Part shown: positions 51,301 to 59,700 of the stretch, one piece after another
How the letters are laid out: every line of letters starts with the position of its first letter
Position numbering within the stretch: position 1 is the stretch's first letter
NCBI RefSeq assembly: GCF_965638725.1
Contig: NC_134963.1
Span: 7,199,501 to 7,263,500 of the forward strand
DNA from: Aptenodytes patagonicus
Taxonomy: Eukaryota; Chordata; Aves; Sphenisciformes; Spheniscidae
Direction: 5' to 3'
DNA: 64,000 bases
Notes under the pieces: model-generated
Database searches by the model: none
Told to the model about the DNA's origin: nothing
The model's input: only the letters and a program-made list of their open reading frames with translations
Position numbers and translations under genes: made by a program

Positions 51301-54300
51301 GATTTTATACAATAATTGCCCATATCTGCATTATTCAAAATTTGTTTCGTATTTGAGAGTCACCACAGCATTTGCTTTTAATGCAAAGTTTGCTTTTAAC
51401 AGAGTTATACTAATGAAGACAGTTTTGGGTTACCTTTTCTCTTCCTCAAGCTGATTAAGAAGCTCCACTTTCTCCCTATCAGCAGCCTCCACCATAGCTC
51501 GTAGCTGGTCCATTTTTGCTTCCATCTCCAGGACATGCTAATCAGCAGGAGGAATAAGAACAAAATCTACTAAGTTGGGCAATACATGAATTTTTTCCAA
51601 GTTCTATACCTCAGTAATCACAATTTGGTAAAGCGATGGGCCAAGGGACAGGAATCTTATCGTACTCAAATATGTATATAATAAAAGATTGTAGAGATGT
51701 GTGGAGAATTTCAACGAAAATGAGTTAAATGAAGTAGATTTGCTATCTCATCAAGCCAAAGCTCCCGCAACGAAGATCTCACAGGTATGGACTACTTTCG
51801 TTTTAGAACACCACCTCTTACTCACAGACCTTTTTAATAAGAAAACACAATTTTGGAAATTAAGTCAATTGTATTAAAGCCTCTATTTTAAGAACAGCAA
51901 TACCACTCTTACCCGATCGTGTCCATCGCGCACAAGTGCTAATTCCTGCTCTATTTCCCCTACGTGACTGGTTGCTTTTGCAACTTCTGCCCTCTCCAGG
52001 TCCCTTTCTGCCAGGAGCTGTTCAATGTGTTGCTGCTTCTCCTTCAGTGCCTCCTGTAGGGCTGTGGTACCAGAAATTTTTCTTGCATACCGGGAGGATG
52101 TTTCTGTCAACTTCACAAAGTAAATACGTTAAAAATCATTCTGTATCAAGTGAAAACAAGGGATATCTCCAGATTCTACAAACATTGGGTTAGTAAAGGA
52201 AATGCTTTCTGTAAGCTACTGTACCTTTACCTTCTCCTTTTACATTTAAATGACTTAATTTTCTAGAATTTAACAATGGCCATACATATGTGTAGTAAGA
52301 CTGCTTTGTAGCAATCAGCAGCTAGTGTCTCAGAGACAGAAGGGTTGAAGTGAAAACAAAAGGCTGGCCTCAGTCGAAGGTGTGCTTAGTAGACTCACAC
52401 AAAGCTCATTATGTTCCTAAGCACCTTTTTGCACTAAAAAACAAGGCAGCCTTTTAGCAAGTTAAAAGCATTGTGCCTCTAGTTATCAAGTCATCATCTT
52501 GGGTCACCAGCAACAGTATAACATTTCTAAATACCCTATCAAAAGCTTTTGGAACTCCAACTAGCATTTGGGACCTCTACTATGGCAATAAATCATCCAG
52601 GATGAAAAACATTTACCTTAACGTAAAAAGCCAGCCTTACAGCTAAAACCTTGTGAAGAAGAACAGTTGGTATCTGACTAAAACGTACGTTTATATCACT
52701 TGGAATTAAATCACTTCTGGAAAAAAAATCTGGAAGATTAAACTTAAAGAGTATAGATAAAAATGAATCAATCTGAAGAACTATAGCTAAAATGAACCTC
52801 AGGTTTTTCCTTGACCTTGCACGATCTCTGCTCTACTGGATGGAACCAGCGTCAGTGAAAATTCAGCATGGCCCTGTCTTCTACTTCCTCAAGAGTTTTT
52901 GAGCTAGAATAAATAAAGTGCAATTATGTAGTAAAAGTGAGCAATAGTTGTGAAAACAGCAAAAACTGAACAAAAAAAAAAATCCAATACAGCTTATAAA
53001 AACTGACTTTAAACTTAACAGCTCAGAAATTTGTCTAAGTATTAAATGAGAATGACATCTCAGTTAAAGCCTTATTTAAAACAAAAACCAATACACAAAG
53101 GCTTGCTCTTCTGTTATGTTAACCTTTAGCTCTGTCTAATAGTATTGCCCAAGAACAGGAGCAAGTTTCTTCCATGATCCTTTCAGAAATCAAAATGTTG
53201 AAGAATAGTTGCCATATACAGCCTGGGATGCTGGCATTGGACAACATCCCCAACAGAAAGCGTAACACGGACGTGTTCTCCTGTCATCAAAAACACACTT
53301 CCCCTTCTGTTACCATGATTGCTATACAATCCCTCTAACTTGTCTACTCACAGCCTCGAATGATAGGTCTACAATCCATTGCAAACGCTGTATCAAGTGA
53401 CTGAAAAGGTTATGAGATAGAATAAACCATCTTCCACTTGGATGCTTAGATTAGTTGTTTCAGATCCTCTCAGTTTCTAGAAGAGATCTCGTTCCAGAAT
53501 GTATTGCTTTTTAACAATTCTAGCTCTTCAAATCAAACTTGACTTAATTCCCGATTCCAAAAGAAATCCGCAAGATTTCAGAGAAACATCAACTTCCTTC
53601 AGACTTGGAAATAAATACGAATTGTATCAGACAGCCCTCTTAAATCATTAGATCACCTACTTCGACAGTTGCTTTTCTTGCACAGGAAGAAGAAAACAGC
53701 AACAGCCCTGAATAACTGAGAAGACTATGTAAGAGTCCAGCACCTTCCAGATAAGCTACAATTTTCCTAGAAATTGAAGCACGAAAAGTCTGCTGTGTCA
53801 AAACTGATTTCAGGAAATCTTGTTTCTTCAGCAGCTTGACTTTTAAAGAAGAAGTGTCAGAATTATTTTGACAGTCCTTTTAACTTGGAAGGTAACCAAA
53901 TGTTCATGTTGCCTGAGAAAGAGAGTTGGAAGAAAGCTGGAATTTTAATTCCAGAAATAATAGATTACAGAAGCTTTATCTTTTATGGCCCAAAACATGC
54001 AAAAGCCCTGGAGCACAACGCAGAGGCAAAATAAGCAAATATATTGTAGACATTTACAACGTGTAACTGTACTCTCTTGTTTCTTAGAGTATCACAGCAT
54101 ACGGAATAAAATGTAGAGGTCCATGTTAATGCTTCACCATCAGCTCACGAAGTCTGCCCTGAACCTGAGGTAGCACCACATGTTAGTGCACCGATTTCAA
54201 ACTAGGGGGCACTCTGCAGCCAGAAGTGCAACTTCCAGAATGGATTAAGTAATAAAGTCCCACTGTTTGTGCCAAATAAAAGTGCCTTACGCTTTCTGTG

Positions 54301-56736
54301 ATAAGGTATTAACCCTGTTGCCCTGACCAACTGTTGACCTCTGTTCGCTTGTAATCTGCTTCAGTTTTGAAGGACTACAGTAAGTCACCTCTCTGTTCTG
54401 CGCCTGCTGGTCAGTGGGACAGTATGCCAGCTAACCAGTTCCAGATCAGTGGGAGTGATCTCTTTCTAATTAGATGTATTTATGTACTTTGGTTTACAAA
54501 AAAAAGGAAACCTCTAGGGTGACTGTGGAAAAAACCAATTATTTCTATGCTTATAATTGCTTTAAAAGACAGACTTTTTAAAATTCACCTTTCCCAGAAG
54601 ATTTCTGTTTTACTGCTGCAACCCAAGATTAGGACATTTATGTAACAGAGCAACTTTAAAAGAATCCATAGTAAGTGTATTAGGTGGAATTAGTAGTGTG
54701 TTAGAATTCACCTGAGCCACTGCACTTTGCAACATTTAGCCTTTATGAATTCATAGGATTAAAACAAATCTAAAACAAAAGAAAGAGGCTTCTTGTCAGC
54801 AAAGACTTGACAATTGCTACTTCTGTATTTCTCAGCTGACTCATCTTTTTAACAGTAAAAGAAAAACTTTTTACATTTTAGACAATTTGAAGCTTCCTGC
54901 TTAATAAAACAAGTTTGATCTATGGAAGCTTTAACGCATACCAGATCCTCAAACACCAACCCCGTATGACAGAGGTAGTGCTAGGAAAATGAACAACTAA
55001 ATGGAGATTCCAGTCAGAGAACACTGATGCCTTTTCAGTTTGTTGGCATCGCAAGCCCCTTTCTTATTGGAATAACTCAGTTAGCCTGAATTAACTGTGT
55101 AAGCTTAAATATTCAGCTACTCTTCAGGGCTAGCTAAGATTTCCTTCCTTCATGCATGCTTTGAATGAAAAAGAGAGCACAATTAATGTATATTGTGCTC
55201 TGCCCAAGATCTGTTCTATTCTCAATTTATGCAAGTAGACCACAGGCAAGTGCCACGTGGATTCCTGCTTGGGAACGTAAAGCATGCAATAGAAAAAGAA
55301 GCTTACTAGTCCTGTACGGCTTGGCTTGCTGCTTACTGAAGATGCCACAGAACTGAGAGAGCTCAGGGAAGATGCACTGGGACTACGTTTCAGGGCTGTG
55401 GGAGTCGCAACCACTTTTCGAACAGTTGTCTTTGCTTTCGCTGGTGTGGTTGACGGGAATCCAATCTTCGTAACTTTGTGGACTGGAGCAAACAAACCGT
55501 ATTTTGGCTGACATTGAAAATACCTTTAAAAAAAGCAAAGCAGACAGATGAGAGTACTAAATTAACTTCTGTCTTTTCAGATGCATGGTCTGGCTTCACA
55601 AAGAATTCTAGATCAATAGTCTAAAAGTATTAAAGGACAGGGTAACAGCTGGTGACTAATCTATATTAGATTGCAATTTTTTTTTTAAACTCTAGATTTG
55701 GAAAGGGGACTGAGAGGCTGAAACAGCATGATTATATCAGACTTCAGAAATTCAACAGAGTAAACTCTTGAGCTAGAGCTCTGTTTCCTAAAAATTCCAT
55801 TCAGATTCAAAGCTTAATGTGCATAGCTCTCCTCTTCGATACATTCCTCTGAGCTGCCAACAACAAATGTGATAGCAGAGTTAAAAATAAAAATAAAATT
55901 TTAATTAAATCAAGTAGTTTTATATTTTATTACATACATACCTATACATGTATGCCTGTGTGATTATACAGAATGTATATCTTTGGTTATATATAAACAA
56001 AAGCCACTCAAAATTTTAAGCTGTGATCACCTATGTTAAGGTGGCACAATCCTTGTAAAACCTCTTTTTAATGAGTTAAAGGACTGTTCCTTATACCAAA
56101 TGAGTAAGAAAGTTAAATTGTGATGTGAATTAATGCTTCCTAAGTGTGATTTACTGGAGGAAGCAGCTATGCTGTTCCCAGTCTTTACAATGAGGCAACT
56201 ATTGGTATAGGAGCTTTCAGTTCCTGTGATGCAGGAAGATTTCCCTTAAGTTCAGCTATTAGATACCCAGAGATTTTTTCTTAACTGAGCATTCATTCCA
56301 AGCTGAGAAATCAAGCAGACATTCAAAAAGCAGGAAATTGTGTTTTCTGTTACCAGTCTATGAATACAACTCACATGGGAGTAGGAGAGATCAACTAATC
56401 CCATGAATGTGGGGTTGATGCAGACTTTCAGAGATGTCTAGGCATCATAAAATTCAAATCAGTGTCTAACGACCCCCCCCACCATCAGCAGTCAGGTTTA
56501 CAGCCTAACTACTTCCCTTGATATAAAGTTTCGTGTAAGATATTCAAAAAACAAAACAGAATATAGAGATGCAAAATCTTTAAGGCGGCTGCTATCTGAT
56601 GATAGACTAACCTTGTTCCAGCAACGGCTCCATCATTCTTTCCCAGAGGTTCATCCAGTTCTACTCCACACCATTCTCCTTTAGCAAAGTCAGTTTCTCC
56701 CAAGAAACGCACAACTCCAGCTTTTGTTCCACCAAC
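12123..56736 (-). CDS. CLIP1: CLIP1 (CLIP-170), 3' portion of gene, 24 exons seen
   Basis: CLIP1 encodes a microtubule plus-end tracking protein. Its CAP-Gly domains bind tubulin and EB C-termini, its rod dimerises, and its C-terminal zinc knuckles recruit dynactin/LIS1 and fold back on the CAP-Gly domains. In order the window encodes the second CAP-Gly (with GKNDG), the serine-rich basic linker, a very long coiled coil, and two CCHC-type knuckles ending DETF. All junctions are in phase. Without the 33-bp and 2286-bp cassettes the exons give 1215 aa plus stop. Adding the missing N-terminus (first CAP-Gly, beyond 64000) gives about 1,430 aa, the known chicken size. With both cassettes the window encodes 1988 aa. 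The sequence is near-identical to chicken CLIP-170 as remembered, with scattered differences. The gene is 5'-truncated only by the window edge. Confidence 0.97.
13066..13190 (-). CDS. CLIP1: CLIP1 window exon 23: pre-knuckle helix
   Basis: This 125-bp exon encodes [20 protein letters not shown], then [20 protein letters not shown]. The acceptor is ATCATAG|ATT. The donor GACAG|GTATAA leaves phase 2. Confidence 0.96.
14617..14666 (-). CDS. CLIP1: CLIP1 window exon 22: 50-bp divergent linker exon
   Basis: This exon encodes [17 protein letters not shown]. It has the same length as the human segment GNTDTQADEDERAQESQ but little sequence identity, so it is a fast-evolving spacer. The acceptor is TCAAAG|GTG and the donor CAG|GTATTT. 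Confidence 0.9.
15448..15607 (-). CDS. CLIP1: CLIP1 window exon 21: end of coiled coil
   Basis: This 160-bp exon encodes [20 protein letters not shown], then [20 protein letters not shown] and [10 protein letters not shown]. The acceptor is CTTACAG|ATC. The donor TCAG|GTAAAA leaves phase 1. Confidence 0.96.
15854..15971 (-). CDS. CLIP1: CLIP1 window exon 20: coiled coil
   Basis: This 118-bp exon encodes [20 protein letters not shown], then [19 protein letters not shown]. The acceptor is CTTTTAG|AGA and the donor GAG|GTAAAT, phase 0. Confidence 0.96.
16797..16820. repeat. A24 homopolymer
   Basis: Twenty-four consecutive A on the plus strand in a CLIP1 intron. Confidence 0.95.
18578..18594. 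repeat. G17 homopolymer (C17 in transcript)
   Basis: Seventeen consecutive G on the plus strand within AT-rich intron. The transcript strand carries C17. Confidence 0.95.
21386..21438 (-). CDS. CLIP1: CLIP1 window exon 19: coiled coil
   Basis: This 53-bp exon encodes [17 protein letters not shown]. The acceptor is GTTTTAG|CTG. The donor AAGAG|GTAAGT leaves phase 2. Introns of more than 5 kb lie on both sides. Confidence 0.96.
21439..26716 (-). other. CLIP1: CLIP1 intron, 5.3 kb
   Basis: No exon recognised. Positions about 21640-22020 have a different texture, with an imperfect tandem pair sharing a GTCCC-TGCACA core, and may be an old LTR-like insertion. The family is not recognised. Confidence 0.6.
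26717..26837 (-). CDS. CLIP1: CLIP1 window exon 18: coiled coil
   Basis: This 121-bp exon encodes [20 protein letters not shown], then [20 protein letters not shown]. The acceptor is CTCGCAG|CGA and the donor AAG|GTAGAG. It is noticeably more GC-rich than its neighbours. Confidence 0.96.
26838..29487 (-). other. CLIP1: CLIP1 intron, 2.65 kb
   Basis: It contains a purine tract at about 27230-27297 (polypyrimidine in the transcript). Otherwise nothing is recognised. Confidence 0.65.
29488..29594 (-). CDS. CLIP1: CLIP1 window exon 17: coiled coil
   Basis: This 107-bp exon encodes [20 protein letters not shown], then [15 protein letters not shown]. The acceptor is TTTAAG|TTG. The donor GAATT|GTAAGT leaves phase 2. 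Confidence 0.96.
29595..31340 (-). other. CLIP1: CLIP1 intron, 1.75 kb, with fossil SINE
   Basis: Intron between window exons 16 and 17. It carries the MIR-like fossil described at 30845-31030 and a T20 run near 30250. No exon seen. Confidence 0.65.
30845..31030 (+). mobile_element. MIR/CORE-SINE-like fossil
   Basis: The plus strand reads like a decayed MIR core: a block close to GGAACTGAAGCACAGAGCGG, then AACTTATCCAAAGC and ACAGCAAGACTG, then AAACCCATGTCTCTTGATTC. These follow the order of the MIR consensus (aggaaactgaggcacagag, cttgcccaaggtc, acagcaag, aacccaggtct). The call is by eye. Confidence 0.5.
31341..31478 (-). CDS. CLIP1: CLIP1 window exon 16: coiled coil, 3' neighbour of giant exon
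   Basis: This 138-bp exon encodes [20 protein letters not shown], then [20 protein letters not shown] and EKLQNE. The acceptor is TATGTAG|GCT and the donor GAA|GTAATC, phase 0. Confidence 0.95.
31479..32702 (-). other. CLIP1: CLIP1 intron 3' of giant exon
   Basis: 1224 bp of AT-rich intron. The giant-exon frame stays open across its donor for 81 more codons to TGA at 32457-32459, with AATAAA at 32423-32428. No other feature is recognised. Confidence 0.65.
32703..34988 (-). CDS. CLIP1: CLIP1 window exon 15: 2286-bp giant coiled-coil cassette (762 codons)
   Basis: A single 762-codon open frame with acceptor TTTATTTCTTTAG|CCC and donor ATTGAG|GTATTG, phase 0 at both ends. It begins [20 protein letters not shown] and ends [13 protein letters not shown]. 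The composition is Glu/Lys/Leu-rich coiled coil throughout, with recurrent EKE-x-L units ([41 protein letters not shown]). Frame, splice sites and orientation fit inclusion in CLIP1 mRNA. It is absent from the roughly 1,430-aa CLIP-170 of chicken and human that I remember. The sequence context is AT-rich intron on both sides, where a chance frame of this length is not plausible. Inclusion would extend the rod by about 110 nm if fully helical (762 x 0.15 nm). Tissue use and age are unknown to me. A separate overlapping gene is less likely, because no promoter or start codon is apparent. Confidence 0.88.
34989..36049 (-). other. CLIP1: CLIP1 intron 5' of giant exon
   Basis: 1061 bp, AT-rich, ending in a good polypyrimidine tract before the giant exon. 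No start codon in frame and no promoter-like sequence is seen, so the giant exon is unlikely to be a first exon. Confidence 0.65.
36050..36265 (-). CDS. CLIP1: CLIP1 window exon 14: coiled coil, 5' neighbour of giant exon
   Basis: This 216-bp exon encodes [20 protein letters not shown], then [20 protein letters not shown] and ends [11 protein letters not shown]. The acceptor is TGTCAG|AAA and the donor AAA|GTACGT, phase 0. In the usual protein it is followed directly by window exon 16. Confidence 0.96.
36360..36525 (-). CDS. CLIP1: CLIP1 window exon 13: coiled coil
   Basis: This 166-bp exon encodes [20 protein letters not shown], then [20 protein letters not shown] and MQDQLTDM. The acceptor is TTCTAG|GCAG and the donor ATG|GTAAGA, phase 0. 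Confidence 0.96.
37189..37345 (-). CDS. CLIP1: CLIP1 window exon 12: coiled coil
   Basis: This 157-bp exon encodes [20 protein letters not shown], then [20 protein letters not shown] and [11 protein letters not shown]. The acceptor is GCTCAG|TGA. The donor AAAG|GTATTC leaves phase 2. Confidence 0.96.
38393..38476 (-). CDS. CLIP1: CLIP1 window exon 11: coiled coil
   Basis: This 84-bp exon encodes [20 protein letters not shown], then EQLKSSLT. The acceptor is GCATAG|AAA and the donor ACTG|GTAAGG, phase 1 at both ends. Confidence 0.95.
38721..38778 (-). CDS. CLIP1: CLIP1 window exon 10: coiled coil
   Basis: This 58-bp exon encodes [19 protein letters not shown]. The acceptor is TTTCAG|AAA. The donor CAAG|GTATGT leaves phase 1. 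Confidence 0.95.
39784..39900 (-). CDS. CLIP1: CLIP1 window exon 9: coiled coil
   Basis: This 117-bp exon encodes [20 protein letters not shown], then [19 protein letters not shown]. The acceptor is GTTAG|GCT and the donor TTG|GTGAGT, phase 0. Confidence 0.96.
41210..42154 (-). CDS. CLIP1: CLIP1 window exon 8: 945-bp coiled-coil exon
   Basis: This exon is 315 codons of near-continuous heptads. It starts [20 protein letters not shown], contains [20 protein letters not shown] and [20 protein letters not shown], and ends KVDGSSK. The acceptor is TCATAG|GTG and the donor AAG|GTTTGT. It begins with GTG, which is Val here and not a start. The exon is conserved in human and chicken CLIP-170. Confidence 0.97.
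42155..43689 (-). other. CLIP1: CLIP1 intron, 1.5 kb
   Basis: Contains a CT-rich run ending in a C-run near 43046-43072. No exon seen. Confidence 0.65.
43690..43794 (-). CDS. CLIP1: CLIP1 window exon 7: 105-bp restin-type cassette
   Basis: Thirty-five codons, [20 protein letters not shown], then [15 protein letters not shown]. The acceptor is CTAACAG|ACG and the donor AGG|GTAATG, phase 0. It matches the 35-residue insert described for restin and CLIP-170 isoforms, and human isoforms lacking it are known. Confidence 0.96.
44292..44313. repeat. T22 homopolymer
   Basis: Twenty-two consecutive T on the plus strand in a CLIP1 intron. Confidence 0.95.
47994..48026 (-). CDS. CLIP1: CLIP1 window exon 6: 33-bp alternative microexon
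   Basis: Eleven codons, [11 protein letters not shown], with acceptor CTGATAG|CGA and donor AAT|GTAAGA, phase 0 at both ends. It corresponds to human [11 protein letters not shown], the insert that separates the 1427- and 1438-aa isoforms, and to the 11-residue insert reported in chicken CLIP-170. The first three residues are more basic than in human. Inclusion is expected to be tissue-regulated. Confidence 0.9.
49189..49249 (-). CDS. CLIP1: CLIP1 window exon 5: coiled coil
   Basis: This 61-bp exon encodes [20 protein letters not shown]. The acceptor is CCACAG|GAAAG. The donor GAG|GTAAAA ends in phase 0, so all three downstream phase-0 cassettes can be skipped or used freely. Confidence 0.97.
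49250..51433 (-). other. CLIP1: CLIP1 intron with GC-rich island
   Basis: 2184 bp of mostly AT-rich intron. The GC-rich segment at about 50270-50480 stands out and is reported as a finding. A 39-bp tandem pair lies at 50788-50865. Confidence 0.65.
50788..50865. repeat. 39-bp tandem duplication, two diverged copies
   Basis: Two copies beginning CAATTTATCAGATTATTTCC and CAATTTATCAGGTTATTTCC, offset by 39 bp, each followed by a CTAACCT motif. Confidence 0.8.
51434..51537 (-). CDS. CLIP1: CLIP1 window exon 4: coiled coil
   Basis: This 104-bp exon encodes [20 protein letters not shown], then [14 protein letters not shown]. The acceptor is GATTAG|CAT. The donor AAAAG|GTAACC leaves phase 2. Confidence 0.97.
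51913..52110 (-). CDS. CLIP1: CLIP1 window exon 3: start of coiled coil
   Basis: This 198-bp exon encodes [20 protein letters not shown], then [20 protein letters not shown] and ends RDGHDR. The acceptor is TGAAG|TTG and the donor CGG|GTAAGA, phase 0 at both ends. Confidence 0.97.
52111..55306 (-). other. CLIP1: CLIP1 intron, 3.2 kb
   Basis: Between the serine-rich linker exon and the first coiled-coil exon. No further exon or recognised element is seen. The short intron 51538-51912 (375 bp), just downstream of this exon, is likewise plain. Confidence 0.65.
55307..55523 (-). CDS. CLIP1: CLIP1 window exon 2: CAP-Gly end and Ser-rich linker
   Basis: This 217-bp exon encodes [20 protein letters not shown] (end of the CAP-Gly), a basic stretch, then [20 protein letters not shown] and SRTGL. 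In mammals this serine-rich region is phosphorylated to tune microtubule binding. The donor is CTA|GTAAGC, phase 0. Confidence 0.97.
55524..56611 (-). other. CLIP1: CLIP1 intron splitting the second CAP-Gly
   Basis: 1088 bp of AT-rich sequence with TA/TG-rich patches near 55890-55990. No feature recognised. Confidence 0.65.
56612..56736 (-). CDS. CLIP1: CLIP1 window exon 1: second CAP-Gly, first half
   Basis: This 125-bp exon encodes [20 protein letters not shown], then [25 protein letters not shown] is the CAP-Gly motif that binds EEY/F tails. The acceptor is CTTCAG|GTT and the donor ACAAG|GTTAGT. The preceding exon lies outside the window. Confidence 0.97.
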
Positions 56737-59700
56737 CTGAAGCAGTAAGACACACAAGTGCATTTAATACATTTCCAAATTAAAATACCAAATAGAGCAT
56801 AAAAAGCTTTCAGTATAATCATGTTCACAAAGCACATCAATGATGTGACCAGTTCTTATTTCAAGCTGCGTATTTTTTTGCCTATGAGTTTGTTTTAATA
56901 TGTTGAACAGCTCTTCACAACCAAATTGTTCACAGAAGAAACAAACAAACAAACAAAATAAATCAATTCCCTAGCATTTAGTCCTGTCCAATTTGGTATT
57001 CAGGAAGTTTGTCACAATTGAAGGCCACAATTCTATTAAGTGATTTGATATGGCCTTAAGATTAAAAATACATTTAACAAGACTCAGTATAACCAGTGTA
57101 CTGAATGCAATAGATTTGTACTATAGGTTCTCACAAATTTCTATCAGCAAATAAGTATTTCTAAGAACTGCTTCTTATTCTAATTCTGCGAGGAAAAGTA
57201 AAAGAAATGAAACGAGAATTCTTTCGTATTTTCTCTAAGGAATAGTTCAGATAAACTACATAGTACAACCCTCTTGCATTTAAAAGAACTGATATAAAGC
57301 ATAATGCTGTGCACTTTGCAAAATTTTAGATGCAAACAGCTATTTGAATTCTCAGGGAGCGGAGAATAAATTATCTTTTCTTCACTTCTTTTGAAACAAA
57401 ACCAAAACCAAACACACACTCCTAAATGGAAGATTAAAAATCAAAATCAGTTGTTTTCATACTTAAAATATTAAATCTTCCAATTACTTACAATGTCTGC
57501 AAGACATAGTTTTTCATAATGCCCAGGGGAGGAATTAAATTAAGCGAAGAAGCAAAAGGTGTTCAGTGTGACTGACACTTGCCGAGAAGGGCCACAAGCC
57601 AGAACTGCAGGATCCTTGCAGGTCAGAATGACAACATGTTGTGCCCTATTTGTGTGAAAATCTGTTCAGCCTGCATCTAGCATTATGAAAACAAGCAAAT
57701 ATTAATGAAAACCTCTTCAAGAGATTCACTGGATTCAACACAGGCATTTTCAGGGCCATTGCTTTTTTTCACTTGTATTTTCCAGCACACGTTATACAAT
57801 GAGAAATATTTTGTAGCCTTAGCAGAGAGCTTGGATGTAACCTGCTAACACAAAGACTGTAATTTTCCTTTTTATATACTAAAAAGTGTATTAGGATTTC
57901 ATATAATTTTTACATTAGACATTCTATTTCTTGGGGGGAACTTCCCAGGATAACTAGAGAACAACAAGCTTCTTGTGCCATAAATTAAGGTGCATGATCA
58001 CAGTACGCTAGATAATTCATATTAATGCATTTGGGAAGCGTTCACACGAGAGGTTAACTGTGAGGAATCTAGGAATGGAGGACATTATCTTGCATGAAAG
58101 CACTAAGTGTCCACGAAGTACTAAGTTAGTGCACAGTAGATGCCATATACATTTGTGCTTTAGCTACTGGCTCATCAACTTCCCAGAGCCGACAGCTCTG
58201 TTAGCAATTCAAGGCTTCAGCTGATGAGAAAAAAAAAATCCTAATTTACACTAACCTCAGAAACCCAGGGAAGAATAATTAACCGGTTTTGATATTACTA
58301 AAATGAGAAAGCTGACGCATCTTTTGTCCATATTTAAGGTGGAAGTCCCCTTCTCTCATTAGAGGCAGTCTTGAAACAACGTTTAACCTGCAGATCACCT
58401 TTATATCTTCCTTTAAGTGGCACTGTAGCAAACTATTACTCTTCATGGAATAAAAATACACAAAGTTTACAGTTATCATGACTCAGCCTAATATAGTAAC
58501 TAGTAGAACGTTTGGTATTTGGTGTTCTTGGCAGAGAACAGACAAACTTCCCCTCTCAAAACACAAGCACGAGTACTGTCTTCGAAAAAAAAGAGTCGTA
58601 ACCGGCCAAAACAGTCATATGGAATCCAGATCTCCTCTGTGGCACAGTGGTGAAGAGGGAATATCTAACATCGTTTGTTACAGTATTTCCCAGGAAGAAC
58701 TATTCCTTAAGTCGACACGTTATTCACTTTCATACATAACCTACTTTTTCTAGTAGTTTTTCATTACCATAAGTACAAACATCAAAATAAAAGTTAACTG
58801 AGCAGTGTGAGAGAAAAACATGCACGTGTCTGCGCTATCGGTCCATACTAGGTCTTCCAAGTTGTCCTTTTCCTTATTCCCTTTCTAGCAAGTTTGGGGT
58901 TTTTTTTGTTTTGTTTTGTTTCTTTAACGATAAATTTGGAAGACATCTTTAGGTGAAAAGACTGGTTAATTCTGTGAGTACTATTTCCCTACTCAATTTT
59001 GTACTGTTGTCTGCCTCAATAAACAGAGGTAAATCAAAAGAGGCTGTAAAAAACCCATTAAAGAAATCAGACAGGAAAGCTAGAACAATAGCCCAGATAA
59101 GGAGCATCCCTTCAAAGACAATAGTCAGGTTTGGGGTTGCACAGAGGGATTCCGCAGCTCCTTTTAACAGAACTGTTCAGCCAGGCCAAGGAATTTTATT
59201 GCAGTTTTGTGGAGTGGTGGTGAGGTTTCGGTTTTTTTGTGAGGGTTTTGGTTGGTTTTGGGGGTTTTTTTGTTTTGTTTTTTGTTTTTTTTTTTTTTTA
59301 AATAAACTACATAAATCAATTACCAAAAAACACACAGAGGCACAAAAAGCCTTTCCATAGAAGGTAAATGGGGTATGCAAGATAAGAGCTATCTGAAGCA
59401 TGGCAGTGGAAAAGGGTAACTGGATGCAAAGACTCCCAGAGACAGGAAAAACTCTTGCAATCTGTTCCCTCTGACTCAAAACTATAAATAAACCTCTAGG
59501 TAAGTAACACTGGCTCCAGGATAATACAGATTAAACTTGGGTGCAAAATATTCATTCCTTTTTGTTTCATACCTTGGCCCTGCTCATCTTCCACATTTAG
59601 GTAAAAAATGTATGGCATTTATTTTGAAGACTTTGCACCCAAATCACAAACCTGGAGACACGATCCAGTAGAAAAGCTTTGGCAGTGCCCAGTGCCCATT

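Noticed and set aside
59210-59300. T/G-rich stretch resembling telomeric repeats
   Set aside because: Irregular GGTTTT/GGGGTTTTT text without the vertebrate TTAGGG unit; most likely simple low-complexity sequence.
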